DNA of 64,000 nucleotides from Procambarus clarkii (lineage: Eukaryota; Arthropoda; Malacostraca; Decapoda; Cambaridae), in the NCBI RefSeq assembly GCF_040958095.1, contig NC_091208.1:10683326-10747325 (forward strand). Reading direction: 5' to 3'. Below are positions 18,495 to 28,771 of the stretch, in pieces. Below the pieces are notes generated by a model. The model was given only the letters and a program-made list of their open reading frames with translations, was not told the origin of the DNA and made no database searches. Numbering within the stretch: position 1 is the first letter of the stretch; every line of letters starts with the position of its first letter. Position numbers and translations under genes: made by a program.

Positions 18495-20111
18495 ATGGCC
18501 CGGAAAGTAGAGTTGGAAATTCTGTTGGACGACATATTCGACCTCGAGACACAAAAGAAGGTCACTACAAAAGATACCTTACAAGCAGAACTTATTGCAG
18601 AAGGAGGAAAGAATCGAGGCAACTACAGAAGCACCATACTGTCCCCCGAGCTTAAAGCGGCAGCTAAAAGCCTTCGTGAGAACAAGGAGATAGTTGTCAG
18701 GAGAGGTGACAAGTCGCCAATATATGTCATTCTTAAAAAAGACGAATATCTGGCGAAAATGAACATCATACTCTCTGACCAAACTAAGTTCCAAAGGGTA
18801 ACGAAGGACACTACAGCCGAATTAAAAGCAAAGGTCAACAAACTGATCGAAACTGTGAACGCCAAGAAATCCGGACTCCACCTGCCAAAGATCATTGGGG
18901 AATATAAACCTGGATATGCGTATGGAAATGTCAAGACGCACAAGCCTGGAAACCCACTTCGGCCAATCATTAGCCAGATACCCACACCCACGTACAGACT
19001 GGCGAAGCGACTCAACGGCCTGCTGACTCCTTATGTTCCTTGCGCCTTCAGCCTGAAGTCTCCAAAGGAACTGGTGGACTTACTGCGGGGCGCACGGGCC
19101 ACAGGGATAAGAGCCTCGTTGGACGTAGAATCGCTGTTTACCAACGTACCTGTGGACGAGACAATCGGAATGATAGCCGACAGAGTGTATCGTGATCCAG
19201 CCTGTACTCCTCTTGACATGCCAGAAAGTATTCTGAGGAAACTACTCCAAGCTTGTACTAAAGAGGCACCCTTCTTGAGCCCGGATGGGCACATGTATAA
19301 GCAAGTAGATGGGGTCGCCATGGGTTCTCCCCTAGGTGTCCTGTTTGCAAACTTCTACATGGGTACCATCGAGCAAAAAGTCTTAGTCGACATGAACTTG
19401 AAACCGGCCATATACTGCAGGTATGTTGACGACATTTTTACACAGGTACCTGATGTCAGACATCTGCAGGAGCTGAAGGAGGCATTTGAGCAGAGTTCCG
19501 TGCTGCGTTTCACTTACGAGACGGAAAAGGATGGGAAGCTGCCTTTTCTAGATGTAACAGTCATGGAAAAGGGCGGAGGTTTCCACACTGCAGTCTACAC
19601 TAAGGAAACAAACATAGGAATGTGCCTAAATGCCAACAGCGACTGCCCTGACAGGTACAAGAGGAGTGTTGTTAACGCATACGTCGACCGTGCTCTCAGC
19701 CACAGCTCAGAATGGAAGCAAGTCGACGAAGAACTCTGTAGGGTAAGGCAGGTCCTAGTCAATAACGGCTTCTCCAATGGTTTCATCGAAGACATCATAA
19801 GAAGGAAAGTGAAAAGCCATGCAACCTCCGAAGAGACAACTAACACAACACCTATACCCCCTATTAGACTATTTTACAGGAACTTCTTTTCCACAGCTCA
19901 TAAAACGGAGGAAAGGGTCTTGAAAGATATTGTTAATAGAAACGTTATCCCTACAGACAAAAATCAGAGGATACAACTGACGATTTACTATAAAACCAGA
20001 AAAACGGCCAGCCAACTCATGAGAAACTCTCCAGACACAAAACAGAACGCTTTAAAAGAGACTAACGTCGTCTATGCCTTCAAATGCCCACTTGGGGACT
20101 GTAAGCTCTAA
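18495..20111 (+). CDS. Penelope-like reverse transcriptase
   Basis: 538 codons from ATG. RT motifs are KTHKPGNPLRPI (about residue 147), SLDVESLFTNVP (about 209), VAMGSPLGVLFANFYMG (about 275), the catalytic YCRYVDDIF (about 309) and LPFLDV (about 352). The frame ends at TAA 20109-20111 just after VVYAFKCPLGDCKL, which is the GIY strand of the nuclease. The next codons continue in phase into the YIG strand, so the TAA is a nonsense change. A relative at 63671 has CAA at this position. The true N-terminal region (seen as separate fragments at 20664 and 47006) is missing. PLE proteins prime reverse transcription at nicked chromosome or telomere ends. Confidence 0.9.
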   Translation: MARKVELEILLDDIFDLETQKKVTTKDTLQAELIAEGGKNRGNYRSTILSPELKAAAKSLRENKEIVVRRGDKSPIYVILKKDEYLAKMNIILSDQTKFQRVTKDTTAELKAKVNKLIETVNAKKSGLHLPKIIGEYKPGYAYGNVKTHKPGNPLRPIISQIPTPTYRLAKRLNGLLTPYVPCAFSLKSPKELVDLLRGARATGIRASLDVESLFTNVPVDETIGMIADRVYRDPACTPLDMPESILRKLLQACTKEAPFLSPDGHMYKQVDGVAMGSPLGVLFANFYMGTIEQKVLVDMNLKPAIYCRYVDDIFTQVPDVRHLQELKEAFEQSSVLRFTYETEKDGKLPFLDVTVMEKGGGFHTAVYTKETNIGMCLNANSDCPDRYKRSVVNAYVDRALSHSSEWKQVDEELCRVRQVLVNNGFSNGFIEDIIRRKVKSHATSEETTNTTPIPPIRLFYRNFFSTAHKTEERVLKDIVNRNVIPTDKNQRIQLTIYYKTRKTASQLMRNSPDTKQNALKETNVVYAFKCPLGDCKL

Positions 20112-20414
20112 AAAAACCAGTATATAGGCAAGACAACAACATCTCTTTCTAGGCGTTTAACGATGCATAAGCAACAGGGCTCCATTAAGGAACATATAAT
20201 CTCTTCCCATAACCAAACCATCGCCAGAAAAATCCTAGTAAACAACACAGAAATCATCGATAGATACAGCGATAGCAGGCGGCTTGACGTTTGCGAGGCA
20301 CTACACATCAAGAAGTCAACACCAGCAATCAACAGCCAATTATTGCACAACTATATTCTACCCACCTCAAGACTCCGCTCCAATATAGAAGCATCAAGAA
20401 ATATGGACCAATAG
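20112..20414 (+). pseudogene. GIY-YIG nuclease domain of PLE family 1, cut off by a nonsense codon
   Basis: In phase with the RT frame beyond TAA 20109-20111. It begins KNQYIGKTT (YIG motif), continues LSRRLTMHKQQG and IISSHNQTIA, and ends in RLRSNIEASRNMDQ. The domain would nick the target DNA strand. Without readthrough this copy yields an RT lacking its nuclease. Confidence 0.85.
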
Positions 20415-20601
20415 GCTTTCTACAAACACTTCTATTCAATACCCATTGTTTCTGTTCTGTCTTGTGTTGATACTTTTAATACCCTATTAATATCCCCTAT
20501 TGTTCTGTCTTGTGTTAATGCCACATCACCCTTCCCACCTCACTCAAATGTAGATATAAAATCAGAGAAACGCAAGTTCTAATCAGTTGTGTATTTGTGA
20601 A

Positions 20602-20652
20602 GTCTTTGAAAATGTAATAAGTTTTACGAAACGCGCCCGTGTCGCGTCAGAC
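20602..20652 (+). ncRNA. Hammerhead-like ribozyme motif in the PLE terminal repeat
   Basis: Stem I is GUCU (20602-20605) with AGAC (20649-20652). The core is UUGAAAA. Stem II GUAA/UUAC is followed by GAAA. Stem III CGCG/CGCG has a seven-base loop, and the cleavage triplet GUC lies directly before AGAC. The canonical core is CUGANGA; here C3 and G8, which pair in the active structure, are U and A. One extra base sits between core and stem II. Hammerheads are reported in PLE terminal repeats. Activity is not shown. Confidence 0.6.
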
Positions 20653-20663
20653 TAGAAATAAAA

Positions 20664-20790
20664 ATGAATTTTGGAGAAGTGATTTTTGATTTACCTCCAA
20701 CAGTGAAGCGTAATGTACGAAAGATTGAGAAAATTCGTGTTAGAATTATTAATCTTACTTTTTCGGTCATATTTAATAATATATATATAT
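20664..20790 (+). pseudogene. N-terminal fragment of a second PLE family 1 copy
   Basis: Starts ATG with [16 protein letters not shown] and stops at the codons for FSVIFNN, where an (AT)n tract begins. The same fragment occurs at 47006 (plus), 45962-46075 (minus) and in diverged form at about 63196-63350 (minus). It probably represents the first about 40 residues of the full PLE protein. Confidence 0.75.
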
Positions 20791-20798
20791 ATATATAT

Positions 20799-20983
20799 GC
20801 AGAAAATCCACAGAGAAATATGAAAGGAGGTGAACGTTTCGGCTTTGTTAAAGCCTTTGTCAACACCAGACTGACTGTCTGGTGTCAGTCTGGTGGTGGT
20901 GAATGAGTCAGTCTGGTGTTGACAAAGGCTTTAACAAAGCCGAAACGTTCACCTCCTTTCATATTTCTCTGTGGATTTTCCGC
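20799..20983. mobile_element. Fold-back element with 77-bp inverted arms
   Basis: The arms 20799-20875 and 20907-20983 are almost perfect inverted complements (starting GCAGAAAATCCACAGAG), separated by a 31-base loop. It is flanked by (AT)n on the left and lies near another AT tract on the right. Each arm holds the sequence AAAGCCGAAACGTT, so a hammerhead-like fold (20915-20953 on plus, 20829-20867 on minus) is present in both orientations. No coding capacity. Confidence 0.85.
20915..20953 (+). ncRNA. Hammerhead-like motif in the fold-back arm
   Basis: Stem I is GGUG/CACC (20915-20918, 20950-20953). The core is UUGACAA, then one extra A. Stem II GGCUUU/AAAGCC is closed by AAC, followed by GAAAC and GUU before CACC. 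Stem III cannot form as a hairpin; the palindromic AACGUU could pair between two molecules, as in other minimal hammerheads. Confidence 0.45.
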
Positions 20984-21014
20984 ATAAAATGATCAGTGTT
21001 TTGTGATCGTCAAT

Positions 21015-21051
<37 letters not shown>

Positions 21052-21129
21052 TGTTGCAAGTCGAGCAACAAATATTTTACATTCAACAACAAATGAGATT
21101 GGAAAAGCAGTATTGCCACCTCTGCTATA

Positions 21130-21985
21130 CAGAAAAAAATAGACCCCAGACACACCCTATTGGTAGTAATGGACCCCCATACCGACACTATGAGGGGTAG
21201 TGGACCCCATAACACTATGGGCGGTAGTGGGCACTATACAAACACTATGGGCGGTAGTTGACTTCATAGCGACCCTGTGGGCGGTAGTGGACCCCCTGCC
21301 GACCCTTTGGGCGCCAGTGGACCCCATACCGACCCTGTGGGCGGCAGTGGACCCCTACCGAACCTGTCGACGCCCTACCGACCCTGTGGGCGGTAGTGGA
21401 CCCCATACCGACCCTGTGGGTGGCAGTGGACCCCATACCGACCCTGTGGGCGGTAGTGAACCCCCTACCGACCCTGTGGGCGGCGGTTGACCCCCTACCA
21501 ACCCTGTGGGCGGTAGTGGACCCTTTACCGACCCTGTGGGCGGCAGTTGACCCCCTACCAACCCTGTGGGCGGTAGTGGACCCTTTACCGACCCTGTGGG
21601 CGGCAGTGGACTCTATATACTAATCCTGTGGGCGATACTGGACCCTATACTCATCCTGTGGGCGGCAATGGACGCCATACACATCCAGTGGGTGTTATTG
21701 GACCCCATACTTATTCTGTGGGTGGTTGGAGCCCCATACCCATCCTGTGGGTGATAGTGAACGCCATACTCATCCTGTGGGTGGTATTGGACCCCATACC
21801 CTTCCTGTAGGTGGATGTGATCCCCATACTCACCCTGTGGGTGGATGTGACCCTCATATCCATCCTGTGGGTGGTTGTGAGCCCCATACCCATCCTGTCG
21901 GTGGTAGTGGACGCCATACACATCCAGTGGATGGTATTGGACCCCATTCCCTTCCTGTGGGTGGAAGTGATCCCCAAGTTTGCAG
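21130..21985. repeat. 30-bp minisatellite
   Basis: About 27 copies of a 30-base unit (CCCTGTGGGCGGTAGTGGAC plus CCCATACCGA) degenerate gradually from left to right, where the unit becomes CATCCTGTGGGTGGTAGTG-like. The period is divisible by three, so long PHTDPVGGSG-type ORFs occur in several frames and are not considered genes. Confidence 0.92.
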
Positions 21986-22480
21986 TAGTTTACCCCATAA
22001 GCATTCCAACATAACATCGTTTTCTGTTAGCGTTCCTACAAAACATTCTTTAAAGATTTTTAAAGCGCAAACTATGGTATATAATATTGATTGGTGAAGC
22101 ACTGTTATTCTATGTAATAATTTATAGTGCTTATTATAATTTACTAAGAACAACTAATATTTCTCAAAACAAAACTACGAGCATTCAATAGGAAGTAGTT
22201 GATCTGTAATATTCTAAGAGCATGGACAATAGTAGGTAAATTTCACAACCCATGTGGGACCTGAAAACTACAATTTTCATAATAATAGAACCAATCACGA
22301 CTATTCTGCTATCTACGTTGATGGACGGGTACTGTGACACGTAAATTGGTACGTGAGGAAGAGTTTGGGCCTTGGTAAAAAAGGTAACTGGAAATATATC
22401 ACATATGTACTAAATCATATTCAACATATTGAATTTAAGCATTAAGTCATATATGTGCTGTCTTGTGTGAGAACGGGTTG
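21986..22480. other. No gene or recognisable repeat seen
   Basis: AT-rich, single-copy-looking sequence within this window. It connects the 30-bp minisatellite to two leftover monomers of the 23-bp minisatellite at 22482. It may belong to the insertion that split unit B. Confidence 0.5.
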
Positions 22481-22481
22481 C

Positions 22482-22965
22482 AACGTGGCAGTGTAGCAAT
22501 ACAACGTGTGGCAGTGTAACAATACAACGTTCCTTAATGTGTTGCGTAAGAAAGCAATCGTCAATTAATTCTAGAAAATCTGCTTCACTATTCCCTGTTT
22601 TGTTCAATCAGTTTATTCCACTAAAGTTAAAGTCACCCATGACATAAATACTGTTAGATCTAGATGCTCAAGATATTTCATCCCATAGATGCTTTGCTTC
22701 CATTCTGTCTAAATTTGGTGGCCTATATATAACTCGTACTATATTATTATTTGCTTTTTCGTTTAATTCTACCTAAATAGTTTCTGTGTGAGGCTCAGTT
22801 TTGATTCCCTCTTTGAGACTACATTTCAAATTGTCCCTAACATATATGGCTGCTCCCCCTCCTCGTCTAATATATCGATCTGTGTGAAATAGTTTAAATC
22901 CATTTATTTGATATTCAGCTAATAATTCTCTATTTTCTACATTCATCCACGTTTCGGTAAGTGCA
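22482..22965 (-). pseudogene. Residual 23-bp minisatellite and LINE endonuclease fragment (unit C)
   Basis: Two 23-bp monomers are followed on the minus strand by LELIDDCFLTQH, the GDFN-type endonuclease strand and further EN sequence as in 2936-3375. This is the right-hand remainder of the unit broken at 18440. Several substitutions and a 3-base deletion (AATCTGCTTC against AATCTTCTGCTTC) distinguish it. Confidence 0.7.
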
Positions 22966-23018
22966 ATAATATCTATTTTTTTTAATTATAGCATAAAATA
23001 GTAAATATTTACAATGAA

Positions 23019-23400
23019 TTATTGAGACAAATGTGTTAAAAGGATCCTACATAAATCGCCCTTTAATTGATCTATTAAAAATGGATCTAAGTTATATGGA
23101 CCACTGCTAATGTTCAAATTACTTTCTTTTGTGATCTGTATCAAAGCAGATTCAATTATGTTTCCGTTATAGTTATAGGTGCTTTTACAATTCGTTATTG
23201 AAGAAGCCATCTTCCAATCAATTTGGTGAGCATCTTCTGACAGATGAACAAACAAAGCATTAGACAATTGGCCATGTCTTACAGAGTATTTATGTTGCGA
23301 AATTCTACATTTCAAATCATTAGATGTTTGCCCAACATAGAACTTATTACAGTCTTTACAAGGTATTTTATAAATGACACAATTATCACTACGAGGGCTG
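23019..23400 (-). pseudogene. GIY-YIG fragment of a Penelope-like element (unit C)
   Basis: Minus-strand reading gives VIYKIPC, YVGQTS, CRISQHKYSVRHGQ and LFVHLSEDAHQIDW, as in units A, B and D. No RT is attached. The neighbouring AT tract is reduced to a few dinucleotides (about 23465-23475). Confidence 0.65.
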
Positions 23401-23599
23401 TTTCTAACTTATAACTCACCAACAAAAATATATACAATATTATATACAGAATATATACAATACAATATATATATAATTTTCATGGCAATGTAGGCCTAAT
23501 GGAGTATTTTTAAACGCTACAATTAGCTAAATATACTTTAAAACACATTACAAGTACTCTACTGAAGATAATGAAATATAATAATCAGTAATAATCAGC

Positions 23600-23735
23600 T
23601 GCCCGAAATGCTTTGCGTAATAGTGGCGTTAGGCATTGTATGTACTAGCTCTATATATAAATCCATCAACTTTGTATCTTACCTTGTATTTATGTACCTT
23701 ACCTGAATAAAAATTTAATTATTTATTTATTCATA
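23600..23735 (+). mobile_element. LINE 3' tail (unit C)
   Basis: Third copy of the CGAAA(T)GCTTTGCGTAAT to ACCTGAATAAAAATTTAATT block. Noncoding. Confidence 0.55.
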
Positions 23736-23774
23736 GTAAATTTATCTGGGTGTAAATTTAACGGGAGAGAAAAA

Positions 23775-23845
23775 GGCTCCGCCAGGAGTTGAACCTGAGT
23801 CTGCCACTTTAAAGGCGGCCGTGCTGACCGCTGCACCACAGAGCC
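23775..23845 (-). other. tRNA-like sequence (unit C copy)
   Basis: 71-base cloverleaf identical in arms to the unit A copy, with UUA at the anticodon position. The acceptor arm is well paired in this copy (GGCTCTG with CGGAGCC). Confidence 0.55.
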
Positions 23846-23932
23846 GGGTTCTGGAATTATTGTGTTTATTATATAAATGTTGTGGATAAAATGTTTATAT
23901 AAGCAATATAAATGATCATAAGTTGTAAGGTG

Positions 23933-24590
23933 TGTGAGGGTAATTATTACTATACAAGGTGTGGCAAGGTTACAATACAATGGTGTGGCAGTAAGTGTTA
24001 CTGTACAAGATGAGGCAGTAAATATTTCAATACAAGAGTGCGGCAGTGATACAATATGCGGTGTGGCAACAACGTGTTACATTATAAGGTGTGGCAGTGT
24101 TACATTACATAGTGTGGCAGAAAGTTTTACCATACAAGGTGTGGCAGTAAGTATTACAATACAAGGTGTGGCAGTAAGAGTTACATTACAGGGTGTGGCA
24201 GTAACAGTTACATTACAGGGAGTGGCTGTGTAACAATACAACATGTGGCAGTGTAACAATACAAGGTGTGGCAGTGTAACAATACAACATGTGGCAGTGT
24301 AACAATACAACGTGTGGCAGTGTAACAATACAACATGCGGCAGTGTAACAATACAATGTGTGGCAGTGTAGCAATACAACGTGTGGCAGTGTAACAATAC
24401 AACACGTGGCAGTGTAACAATACAACGTGTGGCAGTGTAACAATACAACATGTGGCAGTGTAACAATGCAACATGTGGTAGTGTAACAATACAATTTGTG
24501 GCGGTGTAACAATTCAACATGTGGCAGTGTAACAATACAACGTGTGGCAGTGTAACAACACAACGTGTGGCAGTGTAACAATATAACGTT
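23933..24590. repeat. 27-bp then 23-bp minisatellites (unit C)
   Basis: Only two 27-bp units (about 24165-24225) and about 16 copies of the 23-bp monomer (24229-24590), far fewer than in units A and B. The order and boundaries are the same. Confidence 0.92.
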
Positions 24591-24591
24591 C

Positions 24592-25030
24592 CTTAATGTG
24601 TTGCGTAAGAAAGCAATAGTCAATTAATTCTAGAAAATCTTCTGCTTCACTATTCCCTGTTTTGTTCAATCAGTTTATTCCACTAAAATTAAAGTCACCC
24701 ATGACATAAATACTGTTAGATCTAGATGCTCTAGATATTTCATCTCATAGATGCTTTGCTTCCATTCTGTCTAAATTTGGTGGCCTATATATAACTCCTA
24801 CTATAATATTATTTGCTTTTTCGTTTAATTCTATCCAAATAGTTTCTGTGTGTGGCTCAGTTTTGATTCCCTCTTTGAGACTACATTTCAAATTGTCCCT
24901 AACATATATGGCTGCTCCCCCTCCTCGTCTAATATATTGATCTGTGTGAAATAATTTAAATCCATTTATTTGATATTCAGCTAATAATTCTCTATTTTCT
25001 ACATTCATCCACGTTTCGGTAAGTGCAATA
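24592..25030 (-). pseudogene. LINE endonuclease fragment (unit D)
   Basis: The longest copy of this fragment. On the minus strand it shows LTETW, RRGGGAAIYVRDNL, VGVIYRPPN, the GDFN-type strand and LELIDDCFLTQH, but with a stop introduced where DEISRASR is read in the 3014 copy. Not functional. Confidence 0.75.
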
Positions 25031-25079
25031 ATATCTAATTTTTTTATAGCATAAAATAGTAAATATTTACAATGAATTA

Positions 25080-25460
25080 GTGAGACAAATGTGTTCCAAT
25101 GATCCTACATAAATCGCCCTTTAATTGATCTATTAAAAAAGGATCTAAGTTATATAGACCACTGCTAATGTTCAAATTACTTTCTTTTGTGATCTGTATC
25201 AAAGCAGATTCAATTATGTTCTGTTATAGTTATAGGTGCTTTTACAATTCGTTATTGAAGAAGCCATCGCCCAATCAATTTGGTGAGCATCTTCTGACAG
25301 ATGAACAAACAAAGCATTAGACAATTGGCCATGTCTTACAGAGTATTTATGTTGCGAAATTCTACATTTTAAATTTTTAGATGTTTGCCCAACATAGAAC
25401 TTATTACAGTCTTTACAAGGAATTTTATAAATGACACAATTTTCACTACGACGGCTGTTT
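25080..25460 (-). pseudogene. GIY-YIG fragment of a Penelope-like element (unit D)
   Basis: The same fragment as in units A-C with a 1-base deletion (ATGTTCTGTTATAG) that breaks the frame near its C-terminal part. Confidence 0.65.
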
Positions 25461-25835
25461 CTAACTTATAGCTTACCAACAAGAATATATACAATATTAT
25501 ATACAGAATATATACAATACAATATATATATAATTTTCGTGGCAATGTAGGCCTAATGGAGTATTTTTAAACGCTATAATTAGCTAAATATACTTTAAAA
25601 CACATTACAAGTACTCTACTGAAGATAATGAAATATAATAATCAGTAATAATCAGCTGGCCGAAACGCTTTGCGTAATAGTGGCTTTAGGCATTGTATGT
25701 ACTAGCTCTATCTATAAATCCATCAACTTTGTATCTTACCTTGTATGTATGTACATTACCTGAATAAAAATTGATTTATTTATTTATTTATTCATAGTAA
25801 ATTTATCTGGGTGTAAATTTAGCGGGAGAGAAAAA

Positions 25836-25906
25836 GGCTCCGCCAGGAGTTGAACCTGAGTCTGCCACATTAAAGGCGGCCGTGCTGACCGCTGCACCAC
25901 AGAGCC
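25836..25906 (-). other. tRNA-like sequence (unit D copy)
   Basis: The fourth 71-base copy. The anticodon-arm region carries CACATTAAAGG for CACTTTAAAGG, changing the loop, which again argues that the copies are drifting relics. Confidence 0.5.
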
Positions 25907-25994
25907 GGGTTCTGGAATTATTGTGTTTATTATATAAATGGTGTGGATAAAATGTTTATATAAGCAATATAAATGATCATAAGTTGTAAGGTGT

Positions 25995-26805
25995 GTGAGG
26001 GTAATTATTACTATACAAGGTGTGGCAAGGTTACAATACAATGGTGTGGCAGTAAGTGTTACTGTACAAGATGAGGCAGTAAATATTTCAATACAAGAGT
26101 GCGGCAGTGATACAATATACGGTGTGGCAACAACGTGTTACATTATAAGGTGTGGCAGTGTTACATTACATAGTGTGGCAGAAAGTTTTACCATACAAGG
26201 TGTGGCAGTATTACAATACAAGGTGTTGCAGTAAGAGTTACATTACAAGGTGTGGCAGTAAGAGTTACATTACAGGGTGTGGCAGTAAGAGTTACATTAC
26301 AGGGTGTGGCAGTAAGAGTTACACTACAGGGTGTGGCAGTAAGAGTTGCATTACACAGTGTGGCAGTAAGAGTTGCATTACAGGGTGTGGCAGTAAGAGT
26401 TACATTATACGGTGTGGCAGTAAGAGTTACATTATAGGGTGTGGCAGTAAGAGTTACATTATAGGGTGTGGCAGTAAGAGTTACATTACAGGATTTGGCA
26501 TTAGGTGTTACAATGCAAAATGTTGTAGTATTACAATACAAAATGTGGGAATATGTCTTGAAATGCAAGATGTGATTGTGTTACAATACAAGGTGTGGCA
26601 GTGTAACAATACAACGTGTGGCAGTGTAACAATACAACGTGTGGCAGTGTAACAATACAAGGTGTGGCAGTGAAACAATACAACATGTGGCAGCGTAACA
26701 ATACAACATGTTTCAGTGTAACAATACAACATGTGGCAGTGTAACAATACAACATGTGGCAGTGTAACAATACAACATATGGCAGTGTAACAATACAACG
26801 TTCCT
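25995..26805. repeat. 27-bp then 23-bp minisatellites (unit D)
   Basis: About ten 27-bp units (26225-26500) and about ten 23-bp monomers (26585-26800). The copy-number balance between the two repeats is reversed relative to unit A. Confidence 0.92.
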
Positions 26806-27021
26806 GTATGTGTTGCGTAAGAAAGCAATCGTCAATTAATTCTAGAAAATCTTCTGCTTCACTATTCCCGTGTTTTGTTCAATCATTTTATTCCACTAAA
26901 ATTAAAGTCACCCATGACATAAATACTGTTAGATGTAGATGCTCTAGATATTTCATCCCATAGATGCTTTGCTTCCATTCTGTCTAAATTTGGTGGCCTA
27001 TATATAACTCCAACTATAATA
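26806..27021 (-). pseudogene. LINE endonuclease fragment truncated by the Polinton
   Basis: The fragment runs normally from its LELIDDCFLTQH end to the CTATATATAACTCC block and stops at 27021, where the Polinton inverted repeat begins. The rest of the fragment is not found at the other Polinton end (54637). Confidence 0.75.
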
Positions 27022-27381
27022 AGTAGTGAAGATCGTGCCACATAGAGCCACCTGTGTATGGAAATCAGATAAGAAAATCAGAAGCGGGGAGCCACATAGT
27101 GCCACTCCATATTAGGTCACCCAAGGTGTGAGTGGTAGCAGTCGAAAAACAGTGAAGATAGGTATCTATTATGCGCCACTATGATCCTGTTCATTTATAC
27201 AGTAAAGTATGACAGTAAATTTAAGTAAAAATGAATTTATTTGTATAATAAACACTCACAGGTGAGTGCCAGTTACGCCCCCACATTCCTCTATGGGGCA
27301 GGTGTAAAACAGGTTCCTCTCGGTAGGGGTGGTCGCCCATACCCTCCCTCGCACCTAATGGCCTTGACTTTACCGTAACAG
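27022..27381 (+). repeat. Polinton left terminal inverted repeat
   Basis: About 360 bases align with the complement of 54102-54636, up to CTTTACCGTAACAG. Divergence is clear but modest. It lacks the internal duplication seen on the right. Confidence 0.9.
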
Positions 27382-28197
27382 AGTTCCACACCCAGTGGGG
27401 ATCGAGTGGGTCTTATATAGGGGTATTAAATTATAAATCTCCCCCCCCCAGGGGTTAAAAAAAATCAAAGAATTTATTAATGCTTTATTAGATAAAAATC
27501 ACAAATGATGCATAAGAAGTTAATTATGATAGGTAATAATTGTAGTTATGGTTTTCCTCACTCTTATCCCTCTCCCCCCTCCACCTCCCCTTCCTCATCT
27601 GAGTAGAATTCTGACGTCTCCCCATCTGTGGTGAGTGGGGGGAGGTCTTGACCCCCTCCCCCTCTCTTGGGGGGGTGGGGTGAGTTGGGTGGTTGCCTTT
27701 TGGACGAGTTTCCTTCCGGCCCCCATCTGAAGTGTTCTGGAAAAAGATGGGGGAAATAATTTATAGGATTATATCTTTTATTTGAAAAATATTCTATTTA
27801 CTGCTAGTACATACCTCTCCCCCTGCAGGAGCGACCTTGTGTCCTCTACAGCAGGCATCATCAATTAGGCTACGTAACAGTATCTTGTTTGGGGCAGACC
27901 CCCCACGTAGAATTACTACTCTACAAATTTGGACGGGTCCTAAGAATTGCACTGAAAAAAAGAAGAGGTAAAATAGAGGTTGTAAAAACTTTCTATTGTG
28001 GGAAAAAAATAAATCTTTACCAGAAAGTGAGGGTAATACTAACCAGGCCCTTCAAGGACTTCAATCTTCCCCATGGGTGTTTTTGGAGAGACGCCTTCCA
28101 TTTGTAGGATGAGGATTTTGGAGGTCTTCTAGGGAGGTTGTGGGGTGAGAGGGGTTTTATATGGGGGGGTAATCCCCTTGTTAGGTAGGTTGCCTAG
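27382..28197. other. Polinton left subterminal region, no convincing gene
   Basis: Contains C-rich and G-rich stretches (for example nine C near 27442 and GGGGGGGTGGGG near 27669). A 72-codon plus-strand frame at 27889 has no ATG and no recognisable domain. The region probably holds the 3' untranslated end of the leftward transcription unit. Confidence 0.5.
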
Positions 28198-28764
28198 CTA
28201 ACAAAAATATTCTCTACACCACCTATAAGAACCAACCCTTATTCCTCTACAAAATGTCCTAACACAGTGATGTTTCATAGGAAAATATCGTCTCGCATAA
28301 GCGAGGGCGCGTTTATCATTTAATTTTAAATTAACGCTTGAAAATACATTATGTAAGTAATGTACTGTTGAAGGCAACCCCAGGTGGCTCACCCTATGGA
28401 CGAACATGACGCAATACAGCCCACAGGCAAGAGTAAAATCACTCTGGAGTCTGTAGCACATTCCAAACACATTTGTTATTTTGTTAGTTTTAATAAATCC
28501 TTGAAAATAATGTCCATAAGTAACCGCCGACATTGCATAACTATCGAAAAAAAACATTCGATGTTTAACTTTATCAACATAAATAGCTACCCAATGTCCC
28601 ATAGTGATTCTGCTGTGTGATGGTAAAATATTAGTTATGAGAACAATAGGTTTTCTTGATGAGATATATAAATGTTCTATCTCATCAGCATTATAACAAC
28701 CTAGGTAGAGTGCTCGATTCCCTAGATTATTTTGTAAATTAATATTTATATCATAACAATTCAT
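28198..28764 (-). CDS. Adenain-like cysteine protease (capsid maturation)
   Basis: 188 residues from the ATG at 28764, seven bases past the end of the capsid gene. Catalytic features of the adenovirus-type C5 peptidase fold are visible: His in TMGHWVAIY, an acidic residue in MFFFDSY, Gln in YRLQSD and the nucleophile Cys in LACGLYCVMF. The family cleaves capsid and core precursors inside the particle. The frame also extends upstream without a start, overlapping the capsid gene. The C-terminal part is rich in Arg and Cys. No breaks are seen. Confidence 0.85.
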   Translation of the reverse strand: MNCYDININLQNNLGNRALYLGCYNADEIEHLYISSRKPIVLITNILPSHSRITMGHWVAIYVDKVKHRMFFFDSYAMSAVTYGHYFQGFIKTNKITNVFGMCYRLQSDFTLACGLYCVMFVHRVSHLGLPSTVHYLHNVFSSVNLKLNDKRALAYARRYFPMKHHCVRTFCRGIRVGSYRWCREYFC

Positions 28765-28771
28765 TATGTTT

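Larger units (their letters stand above)
18447..20663 (+). mobile_element. Penelope-like element, family 1, with 5' fold-back
   Basis: A 5'-truncated PLE copy. The left edge is a perfect fold-back: the minus-strand first codons of the RT frame (18449-18473) are followed after about 20 bases by the same sequence in plus orientation (18495 onward). The body contains RT, then GIY-YIG, then a noncoding terminal repeat with a hammerhead-like fold (20602-20652). At 20664 the N-terminal codons of a second, head-to-tail copy begin. Such tandem and inverted arrangements are typical of PLEs. Confidence 0.88.

Noticed and set aside
21200..22014. Proline/glycine/histidine-repeat ORFs on both strands
   Set aside because: They are translations of the 30-bp minisatellite; the period is a multiple of three, so ORFs are expected by chance.
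27889..28107. Possible 72-codon plus-strand gene at the left of the Polinton
   Set aside because: It starts at TTG, has no ATG, runs against the neighbouring gene direction and shows no domain.
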